Origin: Cycas panzhihuaensis | Taxonomy: Eukaryota > Cycadophyta | NCBI GenBank assembly: GCA_023213395.1 | Contig: CM041465.1 | Location: 59,341,741 to 59,405,740, forward strand | Direction: 5' to 3' | Length of the DNA stretch: 64,000 bases | Part shown: positions 31,770-42,779 of the stretch, one piece after another | How the letters are laid out: each line of letters begins with the position of its first letter | Position numbering within the stretch: the stretch's first letter is position 1 | Notes under the pieces: generated by a model | What the model saw: only the letters and a program-made list of their open reading frames with translations | The model's database searches: none | What the model was told of the DNA's origin: nothing | Position numbers and translations under genes: made by a program

Positions 31770-34230
31770 TGATTTATTTCAAAATGATATATGACAAGCT
31801 ATTATATTGAATATTTATTTATTTTCCAAAGTTTCATCAATAGTTTTTCTATAGTTTTATTAAATATTTGTCTGATTTTGCTACATATGCTCCATATAAT
31901 TAATATTTTTTCAAATTTATGTTGTAATTATAGGTAGATTCAACCCAACAGTCATTTGGAGTAATTCTATTAAAGTTTTATTTAATATTTCATAAGTTTT
32001 TATTTTTTATTTTTATCTTTATTTTTAATTTTTTCCATAAACTTGATCTTCTATGGGGTGGTGTGCTCTCATTTTCAAATGAAATTGCATCGAGTGGCTA
32101 CTCATTAGAATCCTCTCTAAGTCCTCTCTACATCAGAATAGACAGTTTCAAAAATCGTCGCTTCTATAGTGAGATATAGCCCCCGAAAGCTTATCCTCTC
32201 CTATTGTCTACTGAAACCCCATTCCACAAGCTTGAAAAACCATTCATGTTATCTCTATTTCTCTTTAAATCCCTCTACAACTAGGTCATAGGGCTATTTT
32301 TGGCTAGTTGAGACTCTCCTTGATTAATTATAGATCCTATTTTAGCTATACAGCTTCCATGTCACCATGCACCCTCCTCAACCTTCGCAAGCTAATAATC
32401 AATTCTTTTAATTAATCTTCTCTAAGATTTCTTCTCTGTATATGATATGTGAGTAGTTTATGCGCATTTTGGTTGATCTCTAAAGAGTCTTGAATCATTT
32501 TAATCAAGTTTTACTCGATCTGTTCCTCTTTATATATGAGCAAACCTACGTGTCTATGTGAAATCCATTCTTTTATTTTTTCTATTCATTTCATATATCA
32601 AATTATTATAAAGTTTAATAAAATTTAATTTGTTTTGATATTTTTTGGGTTACAACCCCTTTTTTGGTTATTTGTCAGTCCTATTAAGCCCCCATACAAC
32701 CCTATTTTTAGTTATAAAGGAGCAAATTTAAAAATCTTATCTATTATTTTTAATAATTATGGTTTTTAAGAGACTAAGCTACTTTTTATAAATTTTGGAG
32801 TACACTAGCTCCTTGCGTAAGCCAATGGTAGGTTTATACACTATCCAGATGACTAGAAGCTTCGATAAAAAGGGCTTAAGACCCCCCCAACCCTTCTTTA
32901 ATTTTTTATCATAACAAACATGCTTCACTATTTTGCTAATATCTTTTTATTCAGGAGTCTATTTTTCAAACGGTTGTATCTACTAGAAAGCTGACTTAGT
33001 GATCTATATCCTAAAGTTAGTTTCATAGTGATTTGAAGTTGTTTTGTAGGTGTTCTAGGCTACTAAAATTAGCCCTCTTATTTGATCCCAGTTTGAGATT
33101 CTTTCATTATTTTTTGAGCAATTTATCAACTTTATTCAAGTATATTTATTTCATATTGATATCCTAATATATTTTCGGCAGATTTCACCTTGTTTTTTAA
33201 GGCTTACATATATTTTTTGGTAGAATATTGTGTAGATTTATCTCTTAAAGAAGAAGATAATATTTGGACAACATTTTATAAATAAAGAGCTTTCTAACCC
33301 TTTATTTATTTTATTTTAAGCCTTCTATTTCATTTTACTTCATTTTAGCTCATTCAAATTTTTTTAAAGGCTTATATTAAGCTTATTTTACCTCATTTAA
33401 AGGTAATTTTACTTTATTATTAAAGCTCATTTCAATGTTTATTTAAACCTTCTTTATTACATTTTAAAAGCTCATATAAAGTGTATTTTTATTGTATTTT
33501 AAATCTTATTTAAAGGATCCTTTATTTCCTTTTCATTTCATATCATTTTAGAGCTTATTTGTATTATTGAGAAGGCTCATTTTATTTCATATTTATTTTA
33601 TTTAAAAGGCTTATTTTATTTTATTTTTTAAAGTTTCTTTCATTTTAATATTAAAAGGAACCTTATTTATTAAACAAGACCATATCTAAAATTAATTTTC
33701 ACATTCAAGAGATAATTTTATGAAAGAACATCCTTTTTCTAGCCTTGCAAGGGGAATGATTAGGACCTCTAAAGTTACCACCCTGCACATGCCCTTGGCC
33801 TACTCACATTGGATGAGGAACATCATTAGATATCATGTATAATAGGTGCTAGACTGAGATGTAGTACCCTATCTTTTGGGGTTTGAAGACTAGTCTAGAC
33901 CAAGGGGGGTAAGTGCCTTAGTTTAAAACGCCATCACTACTAAATCTGTCATTCAACATAAGTCCAATGTACATGGATTAATAGATTAGAGGGGTCTTGT
34001 ACCTTCTTAATAGCCTATGTACTAAGGTATATACAGCCTAGAACTTACGTACCGATATATTAGGCCCTAATTTTCCACTTATGGGCATTTTTCACTAGAT
34101 AAAATAGTAATTGAAAGCTTCCCTTGGATACCCATAAACTTAGATCCTAGTAACCTTTTAGGTAATAGGACACATTATTTTTAAAACTATCCTTGGGGGA
34201 ACACTTGAATAGACTTAATTTTAAAACATT
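31770..34230 (+). other. Exceptionally long 5' leader of copia element B
   Basis: About 2.46 kb without a recognisable protein separate primer site and gag ATG. Its last 500 bases are similar to the leader of element C on the other strand. The central part (33,290-33,660) repeats CTTATTT/CATTTTA/TTTAAAGGC words in a loose tandem fashion. Confidence 0.55.
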
Positions 34231-35400
34231 ATGGCTACAAAAGTTGGTAACATCATTATTCTTAAGTTTTATAGATTAAATTTTTTGAATTTGAGTAATA
34301 GGATGAGACCCATCCTCACATCTAAAGATATATGGGATGTTGTGAAGATAGGGTATATAAAACTTGGCTAGAATGCCATTAAAGCAGAAAAGCAAGCCTT
34401 TAAAGAATGTATGAAGAAGGACAATGAAGTATTAGCATTAATTTTCTATGCCTTATAAGACCATATCTTTCTAAGAGTTAATGAGCCATTAAAGTCCAAA
34501 GAAGCATGGGACATGTTACAACTTATCTATAAAGGAGTAGCCTCATCAAAATTCCAAATACTAAGGAGTAAATTTAAAAACTTGAGGACATTGCTTAATG
34601 AGACCATCAATGAGTTCATAACAAAAGTCTAAGATCTTATGAATCAAATTAGATCTCTTGGAGAAACCCTTATTGAATAAAGGGTTGTAGAAAGGATACT
34701 TAGGTATGTTGGTAAAGTTAAAAGGTTTGAGATGGTAGCCACAAGTATAGAAGTCTCTAAGGACCTAAGTACCTTGAAGATTAAATAATTAAGTTCCATG
34801 TTGATGGCTTTTGAAGAAAAGGAAAGCATAAATAAATCCTTAGAACGTGCTTTTGCAACAAAGGATAGGATAAAATCTAATATCCAAGTTGAAAGCTCAA
34901 GGATAAGGAATCAATCCCTAAGGGGGAGAGATAGGAATCCTAGAAAAGAGATATACTAAGATCATCAACTTGGATACCAAGCTCCTCATGAAATATATCA
35001 AGGAGCTAATCAAAGATACCTAAGTCAACATCGGTATCAAATTCAAGAAAGACATCAAGAAGCTAGTTAATGTTGTCATAACTACCAAGGCCATAATGGT
35101 TTTCAAAGGCCTAATTTAAATTATCCAAGCAATATACAAAGAGACAATTAAGGCCCATACTTGGAAAGGGGTAGTATACTCTCTATGGATAGAGGACACC
35201 CTAGAAGTAAGAGTCTAAGTCAAAAAGGAAGGGATCCAATCCATTGTATATTTTATAACAAAGTTAGCCATACTAAAGATAGATGCTTTGCTAAAAATGG
35301 CTCTCTAACAAGAGGAAGTGCTACTGCAGTCATTGAAAATAGAGAGAATAATCATATATTTTTAGAAGGCTTTATTGACCATAAAAAATAAGATTATTGG
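34231..35400 (+). pseudogene. Gag (and zinc-knuckle region) of copia element B
   Basis: ATG at 34,231 starts a frame that runs, without frameshift, through gag, protease and integrase to at least 36,279. Stops in it are all TAA or TAG, none TGA. Gag motifs: ILTSKDIWDVV, SKEAWDMLQLIYKG, SLGETLIE, VSKDLSTLKIK and FEEKESINKSLERAFATK. Near 35,250 CIFYNKVSHTKDRCF matches a CX2CX4HX4C zinc knuckle with the second Cys changed to Tyr. Gag packages the RNA. The Gln/Arg-rich stretch 34,930-35,150 is the linker. Confidence 0.88.
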
Positions 35401-35634
35401 TATATAGACTCTAGTTGCTCCACATATATGACACATAAAGAAGAGATAATCCAAACTATTATTAGGTCTAGGAAGGGCACAATCATATTTGGTGATGATA
35501 CATTATATGAATCTAGTAGAAGGGGTAAATTCATTATCATAATAGATTCAACAAAAAACATATATCTTGATGATGTTCTCCACATACCAACTCTTAAGAA
35601 AAATCTCCTATCTATGGGACAAATAATAGAATAG
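35395..35634 (+). pseudogene. Aspartic protease of copia element B
   Basis: Directly after the zinc-knuckle region the frame reads YWYIDSSCSTYMT. This corresponds to the W.(I/L)DSG(A/C)S.HM active-site box of copia protease, with Ser in place of the Gly that follows Asp-Ser. It continues to FGDDTLYE and YLDDVLHIPTLKKNLLSMGQ, the usual end of the protease domain. It processes the Gag-Pol polyprotein in the particle. A TAG follows at 35,632. Confidence 0.85.
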
Positions 35635-35646
35635 GACTATAAGGTT

Positions 35647-36620
35647 GTGTTTGACAATGGTGAATGTAGTATTAAGGACAAAAAGAAAAATAAAGATGTT
35701 ATTGCTAAAGGAAAGATGATTAGCGATAGACTCTTCAAGTTAGTCATATCCCCTTTGGATAACTACATGTTAAAGACAATAATTAAGATAGACAGTGACA
35801 TGTGGCATAAAAGGTTTGGCCACTTAAACTATGGAAGCTTGGCCCTTATGAAAAGAATGAATATAGTTGAAGGTCTACCACAAATTGAGGCTGATAAGGA
35901 CATTTGTAAGGGATGCCTCTTAGGTAAGCTACATAGAGAAAGTTTTCCTGATGGAAGCTATAGAGCTAAGGGGCCACTTCAATTAATCTACATAGATCTT
36001 TGTGGTATAATGGACGTCCTATCTCTAGCTAGTGTAAAGTATTTCTTCACCTTTATTGATGATTATACAAGAAAGACATGGGTCTATTTTCTAAAATTTA
36101 AGTCATATGCATTTCAATGCTTTATGGATTTCAAAACATTTATGGAGAAGCAAAGTGGCCATAAGATACTTTCTTTAAGATTAGATAATAGGGGGGAGTT
36201 TATTTCTAATGACTTTAATACTTATTATACCTACCATGGCATTAGAAGGGAATATATAAACCCCTACACACCACAATAGAATGGGGTTACTAAATGCAAA
36301 AATTGCACCATAGTTAAAATGGCTAGATGCATGATCAAAGATAAGAAATTAGAACATGAATTTAGAAGAAGCTATGAATACTATAGTTTACCTCCTAAAT
36401 GGGTGTATCACCAGGGCCCTTAGGTGGATAATACTAGAAGAAGCATGGACAAGTTACAAACCTAACGTTCATCACTTGAGAATTTTTGGATGCCTAGCCT
36501 ATGCCCACATTCCAGAATAAAAAAGGACTAAACTTGATGATAAGAGTACTAAGTGTATATTTATTAGGTATAGTGATATATCAAAATTATATAATGTGTA
36601 TGACCCAAAGGAAAGAAAGG
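35647..36620 (+). pseudogene. Integrase of copia element B
   Basis: The best preserved reading frame in the window: 210 codons open (35,647-36,279). Pre-integrase zinc site: MWHKRFGHLNYGSLALM (H...H) with CKGCLLGK (C..C). Core: IYIDLCGIMD and FFTFIDDYTRKTWVYFLK (first Asp), ILSLRLDNRGEFI (second Asp, where RSDNGGEF is usual), and a PYTPQ.NGV box ending at a TAG (36,277-36,279) before the Glu helix. After a frameshift near 36,360 the C-terminal LRIFGCLAYAHIP, KLDDKSTKCIF and YDPKERKV blocks follow to about 36,620. Confidence 0.92.
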
Positions 36621-38460
36621 TTATTATTAGTAAAGATGTATCTAAAGAAGATGATTACTATCAATTAGATTATATCTAAGATAAACAGAAAAATATTATA
36701 ATCAACTTTGATCCATCTCCAAGTTCCATATATATGCCACTTAGATAGGATTCATGGTAAAATGTTGGTGTATTAAGGCCAAGTGATAAGGAAACCTCCA
36801 CTCAACTTTAAAGGTTTCCCAAATAGGTCCAAAGAAGCCATGACTTAAACAACATATTCGATAATAACTTTGACAGGAGATTTACTTACTCAGGGTAAGT
36901 TAACTTCACCCTTATGAATAAAGTGATGGAAGTCAATCAACCTCACACTTTTGAAGAGGTAGATATTCATGATAAATGGAGAAAAGATATAGGAGTATAA
37001 TTTTATAGTAAAAAATAATACATGGGAACTCGTTAATCTTCCTCCCAACAAAATAGCCATTGGAAACAAATGGGTCTATAAGACCAAGTTCAAATTTAAT
37101 GGGTACATTGAAAAACATAAGATTAAACTTATTACCAAAGATATATTCAAAGAGAAGTCATAGATTATAATAAAACCTTTACCCCTATTACTTGGATGGA
37201 GACTGTTTATATGATATTAAGTCTAATAGCCCAAAAAGATTAGGATGTTCACCAAGTGGACATCAAGAGTGCCTTTCTCAATGGATACATTGAAGAGAAA
37301 ATGTATGTTCAACAACCAAAAGGTATTAAAATCAGGGGGGAAGAAAATAAAATGTATAAACTTAGAAAGGCACTTTATGGTTTGAAGTAAATACCTAGAG
37401 CATGGTACTCTAAGATAGATAAATATTTCAAAGATCAAGGATTTGAGAGAACCTAATCGGATCTAAATCTATACATCAAAATCAAAGGAGACTCCATATT
37501 GATTATGGGACTTTATGCTGATTATTTGGTCTATATAGGAAATGACCCATATTTTTCTCAAAAGTTTAAGGATGATATGTGCAAGGAGTTCAAAATGATA
37601 AACTTGGGGTTAATACATTGCTTCCTAGGATTGGAAGTTTGGTAAGATGATGATGGTATCTTTGTCTCCTGAAGGAAACATACCTTGGACTTCCTCTAAA
37701 AGTTCAAGATGAGTGACTGCAAGGCCTTGCCCATACTAGTAGAAGTTGGAATCAAACTATCCAAGCTTGATTACTCTACTCTTATTGATCCTACATTATA
37801 TACATAGTTGATTGAAAGCCTACTATATTTGCTATTAATATGACTAAATAACATGCATGTAGCTAATGTGTGTTAAGGTTTATGCAAGATCATAAAACCA
37901 CTCATTGGCAAGTGACTAAACAAATCCTACGATATCTAAAAGGTACAATAAACTATGGGTTATATTACAAATTTTCATTAAAATTTAGATTGATTAGGTA
38001 TATAGATTTTGATTAGGTAGGTGATGTTGATGATAGAAAGTCTAGTTTTGGATGCACCTTTAGTTTAGGTTCAACAACTATAACATGAAGTACTAAAATG
38101 TAGAATACTATCTCCTTATCTACAACTAAAGTAGAATATAAGGTAGCAGTATCAGGTGCATGCAAAATAGTTTAGCTACATCATCTACTTCATGATCTCC
38201 AATTGAAACATGATGGACCTACCAAAATATGGTGTGATAATTAGAGCACTATTCAAATGACATGTAATTTGGTTTTCCATAAAAGAACTAAACATATTGA
38301 GATGCATCATCACTTCATTTAGGAACTTGTCTAAGTAAGAGAAATAGAGTTATTTTATTACATCACAAAAGATTAGATAACAAATATTTTTATAAAGGCA
38401 CTTAGGAAAGTTAAATTTCACAAATTTAGAAATAAGCTTGGAGTTACACCAATGAATATT
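36621..38460 (+). pseudogene. Reverse transcriptase and RNase H of copia element B
   Basis: A linker to about 36,930 is followed by RT: HTFEEVDIHDKW, GNKWVYK-like block near 37,055, DYNKTFTPIT near 37,160, VHQVDIKSAFLNGYIEEKMY near 37,250 (catalytic Asp), LRKALYGLK, then YADYLVY near 37,515, where the second Asp of the YVDD box is changed to Tyr, a lesion at the active site. RNase H: GKWILRYLKG-type block near 37,925, DDRKSSFGCTFSLGS, STTKVEYK, IWCDN and TKHIEMHHHF. The last part ends FHKFRNKLGV near 38,440. Stops are numerous; the overall order is complete. Confidence 0.88.
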
Positions 38461-38471
38461 ATGGGGGAGAA
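38461..38471 (+). other. Polypurine tract of copia element B
   Basis: ATGGGGGAGAA directly precedes the TG of the 3' LTR. Confidence 0.85.
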
Positions 38472-38774
38472 TGTTAGCATATAATATTTATTTTATATTA
38501 AAAGTATATATAATGGCATTGGAACTCTGTGGGGCTACCTCCAGCTATCATCAGCTAGCATAGGGAAAAAGTATATATTATTTTATTCATTTTTTAATTA
38601 ATATTTGATTTGAAAAAAAAATCAATCAATGACAGGCTTTCTCAAATCTCGACTATAAATATAAGGTAAAAATACTCACTAGTGTTCTTTAACACCACCA
38701 TTTATTAGAAATTTTGTTAATATTTCATCAATATGGCTTAATTCTTTTTTTGCTCTATCTCTATATTTGCTTCA
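38472..38774 (+). repeat. 3' LTR of copia element B
   Basis: 303 bases from TGTTAGC to GCTTCA. Followed by ATGGA, the partner of ATAGA before the 5' LTR. Confidence 0.92.
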
Positions 38775-39050
38775 ATGGATTTATAAAATAATTAAGATTA
38801 ATCAAATACTCATATCCAAAGTTATAGCCATTTGAATTTATAGTAATAAATTTTAAGCCCTAAAAAAAGTGATAGATAATAGACCAAAACTAAATTCCTT
38901 ATAATTTTGTAATTTTGCTCCAAAAATTATGGTATAACCATTTAAAAGTTTCAAAATAAGATTTTTCAACTTAAATTCATAATTATATTTTTGAATTTCT
39001 TCTATTTATACTCTTAAAAATGCAAATAATTCATATACTAAAAAAAAATC
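38775..39050 (-). other. Outer element internal region, part 1
   Basis: The 5' leader of the outer minus-strand element, lying between its primer site and the copia B insertion. No coding potential. Confidence 0.5.
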
Positions 39051-39061
39051 TCTAATACCAC
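39051..39061 (-). other. Primer-binding site of the outer element
   Basis: The minus strand reads TGGTATTAGAG, one C-to-T change from the initiator Met tRNA site, and lies just inside the 5' LTR. Confidence 0.7.
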
Positions 39062-39063
39062 TT

Positions 39064-39398
39064 AATGTGATCTTAAATTGGATCCACTTTTTCAAACATA
39101 AAAGAAAACTGAAATGAAAATTGAATAACAAAAATTTCCCTAGGCATAAATTACTAAATCAAATTAGGTTTAAACCAAAAATAAAACTTACATAATGAGT
39201 TAGGGGGCTCTTTTATTTATAGGTGCTAATAAGGCTCCCTATTAAAAAAAAACTTTAATAATAATATTAATAATAAAATATCAACTTCCTAATATAAAAA
39301 ATTAACTTCATATTAATTTTAAAGTACTATCTATAAAAATTAACTTTTAATAAAACACCACTTCTCTTTAATAAAATAGGATTGGTAGATAATCTCTA
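39064..39398 (-). repeat. 5' LTR of the outermost nested element
   Basis: Partner of 20,995-21,327, about 335 bases. Primer site and polypurine tract both lie on the correct inner sides of the pair, which supports calling them LTRs rather than a dispersed repeat. A TATA-like TTTATAG is read near 39,215 on the + strand, so the U3/R layout is not certain. Confidence 0.75.
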
Positions 39399-40552
39399 GT
39401 ATGGTCACTAGAGATGTAATCTTGAGAGGGTAATGAGACTCATACAACTTAATTAAAGACTGAAGACTAAAGGCCCAAGTCAATGAAGGAAGGTCCAACA
39501 ACCTCTCTTAAGATTCTATGCACCTCAAGGGCATAGATATAGGTGTGAAGGATGTGCAAAAGAAGAGGATCTCATATGCTAAAGGAGAAAGAGGTGAATG
39601 GAGATGTTGCAAATAAAATACAAGATATCTATCTAAGCTACTCAACAAGTATAAAACTCATAAACTATACTTAAAAGAAAACATCAATCTCACATGAGTA
39701 AAGCAAAATAAATACCTAGTTATGCTAACCCTCTTAGAAGAGGAATACAACACCCAAAAAAACCCTAAATATTAAGAGAGTCACCAAGGCATGAATGGCC
39801 TAAATATTATTGAAATCTTATGATCTTATCCATTATTCTACTTTCCAAAATTAATGACCTATCTTAAACCCACCCACCTAATGGATATGTACATTGAACT
39901 AAACTAGACTAAAGAGGGGTGATTATTTAAGAGAAGGAAACTATATGGAGCTAAATCATGGGGTAGAGACAGTAATCTAGTGATCAAGCATTTGGAAACA
40001 AAATATACCAATCCTATCCTAAGTGTATATGGTGGCTAAGGTACTACTTGAATTTAACTCTATATAATATACTCCTTAAGGAAGAAATAGATAAAAAATA
40101 ATAATTTTAATAGGTCTAACAATGTTCAATTAACTTCTAGTCATAATAGTTTTCCATAATTGACCTATATAGATAGCAACAAGAGTAGCCTAATCTTTAG
40201 GTGTAAGACTAGTATAATGGCTGATAATAAAATCCAACTTGTTACTAACTAGTTGCTCCTCTAACTAGGTGACATTATATCCCAAATAGGCAAAAGAGAA
40301 AATAAAAAGTACTATATATAATCTAATATGTGATTACATTTTGTATTCATACAATAATTAAATATAACTAATATACAAACCTATAACCCTTGGGTTTAGG
40401 GACTTGCAACTCTGTGTGGCAATCCCATTTTCACCATAGATCTCTTATGCAATAAAGGCCCTCTATCTAAGACCTAATTCTTTTTACTTCTTTTATTTTA
40501 GTGATTTAATTAAGTTATTAAAATACAAAAAGATAATAGGACAATATACCTC
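39399..40552. other. AT-rich spacer without recognisable genes
   Basis: No domain or LTR-like structure recognised. Short open frames are chance. Confidence 0.4.
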
Positions 40553-40553
40553 C

Positions 40554-40592
<39 letters not shown>

Positions 40593-40635
40593 GAAGTATA
40601 TGCATATACTTCTATGTGTGTGTGTATGCATATAC

Positions 40636-40672
<37 letters not shown>

Positions 40673-40715
40673 TACACACACACACACACACACACACATA
40701 TATGTATGTATGTAT
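40553..40715. repeat. Compound palindromic microsatellite (TG)n(TA)n ... (TA)n(CA)n
   Basis: (TG) units from 40,553, (TA) units to 40,591, then a perfect 22-base palindrome at 40,592-40,613 (AGAAGTATAT|GCATATACTTCT), a second GTATGCATATACTTCT, a longer (TA) run and (CA) units to about 40,699, then TATG units. The TG start and CA end are complementary, so the whole block can fold on itself. Confidence 0.9.
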
Positions 40716-42428
40716 GCAAATGTGAAATACATGCAACTAAAATTCATTTCTTTTATTTTATATTAGAAGTGAAGATTATAAGAAAGAAAAATATAATTAC
40801 TCTTTAAAATACAATGTATAGAATTGACTTCTTTTCCCCTTTTTTCTTTTAAGAAAATTAAACTCAAAATAATAAGGAGAGATGGAGTTATACCTATTAG
40901 AACTATGCCCAAATTTATCACCCCTTTTTTTTTTTTGCCCTTTCCTTTTTCACCACACCAAATAAGATAATCACTTAGATTCACTCATTAGATATTAGTA
41001 AAAACTAGGCAAAACCTGACAATACTTTTACTTTCTAGATTAATCTATGATAGAAGAAGGTTTATAAAGCTTAATAAAAATGCCAAAAACAACATTTAAA
41101 TATGATTTTGATATTAATGGAATGTAATCATACCTAAAATAATTTGGGCAACATTTCCCCTATTTAGGTAGGTGAATTTCATACGAGGGTCACTTGGAGT
41201 TTGAGTATTCTTCCCTTTACTACTTACAGTTGGAAAACTTATAGATCACTCCTCTTCTTATAATGTTAGCTAAAAAGAGGTGAAGTCTGTTTATCTCTCT
41301 CTCTCTCTCTCTCTACATATGCGCACGCACACACACATACATACAATGTAATAATAATTAATTTCAAAACTTTAATTGCTAGATTTCAAAACATAAAATA
41401 AGTTATTCTAAAGGCCTCATGTATGGTTTACCATCACCACCAATGGGTCCTAAGTAATTAAAAAATCTCCTTTAATCGTAAATGACTCCTTTGGTAAAGG
41501 AAGAATGATAGATATAGGAATAAATAGAACAAAGATAAAGTAATAAATAAGTTGAAGTAAGCAACCAAATTAGCAAATAAAAGAGATGAATGATGAAGCA
41601 AAAGTCATTAGTTGAAGTTGAGAATAATAAGTGGATTTTACCATAGAATTACCCATAGTCATTGGCATAATGGCTTGATGATTTAGGGTCCTAGTTATTT
41701 GCTTCTCAATCTATACTCTAGTCTCCTCCAAAGTCTCTTTCAAATGACTTTTAACAAAGCATGAAATAAGGTAAAAGATCAATAGAGAATATGATAACAC
41801 TTTATTACAAATTTTTTCTTCCTCCTCCAAATGAAAATGTGGTTCTATTTATAGAATTTAAGGGATGGAAACAAGCCAATTATTTTGACAACTGTCATGG
41901 GTGAAGCCTGTGATATTTACCTATGGTTTTGAAAATTAAAGATTAAAGATTTAATTACAGTGAGTGAAGAATTTTAAGACATTTCCTTCCATGTATTGAG
42001 AGGGACATGGTTTTGGATGAAAATAAGAGGTAATACCATGTGTTCCTTTTCTAAAAAAGGTTGTAGTGGGTGGGGAGGTACATGCACATTGGAGTAATTC
42101 CATGTTTGCTCCCATGAGACTAAGCAATAAATTCATGGTTGAAAAGTAAGTCAAAATATAATAAATTTATAAAAGTAACATGCTCTCAAATTTAGAATGG
42201 TGCATGATGTACTATTTTAAAATTTAGAAAGCTATGCCACATCATATTTTATTATTTACAATGGTACATTTTCTATTGTTTTATTTTTTTTATAGTACCA
42301 ATATACCATTGTAGAAAATGAAATGGTATATGATGCATTATTATTTTTCACATTATGCCATTGTAAATGAGGACCTCATGTTGTTATATAAAGGTTCATG
42401 TTATCATTTTTCAAAATAGTACATCTAG
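40716..42428. other. Spacer with (CT)n and no recognisable genes
   Basis: (CT)n at 41,295-41,314 is followed by (GC/CA)n. A run of 13 T lies near 40,925. No protein domain found; the frame at 40,763-40,984 is low-complexity. Confidence 0.4.
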
Positions 42429-42485
42429 TACCATTACATTTTTCATAAGGGTATATGGTATACCATTATGAAAAATGAAATGATA
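42429..42485. repeat. Hairpin with about 22-base arms
   Basis: TACCATTACATTTTTCATAAGG at 42,429-42,450 pairs with 42,463-42,485 (CCATTATGAAAAATGAAATG..), two mismatches and one bulge, 12-base loop. The upstream 42,240-42,360 repeats the same ATGGTA/TACCAT words more loosely. Confidence 0.6.
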
Positions 42486-42779
42486 TGACTCTAAGTAAAA
42501 GATTGAAAAATGGAAAACTTTTAAAGAATACAAAAATAAAAAATGATCAAGTGGGAAAAAGATGGAAGAGGTCATTTAGGACATAAAAAGGATTCCTTTT
42601 TTGTCAAATGGGGCCTGAGCATATAATTTATATTGTACCACTTATAGTTATTTATTATCATAGGTCAAGTTCTCATACACTCTCACCAAATAATACACAA
42701 GCATTAGTTCACATATATATTAAAGCATACAATCAAATGGAAATGGTAATATCAAGTACATACCTATGTTACCTATGTA

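Noticed and set aside
40493-40807. Three overlapping open frames with Cys-Val and Tyr-Ile repeats
   Set aside because: All are translations of the compound microsatellite.
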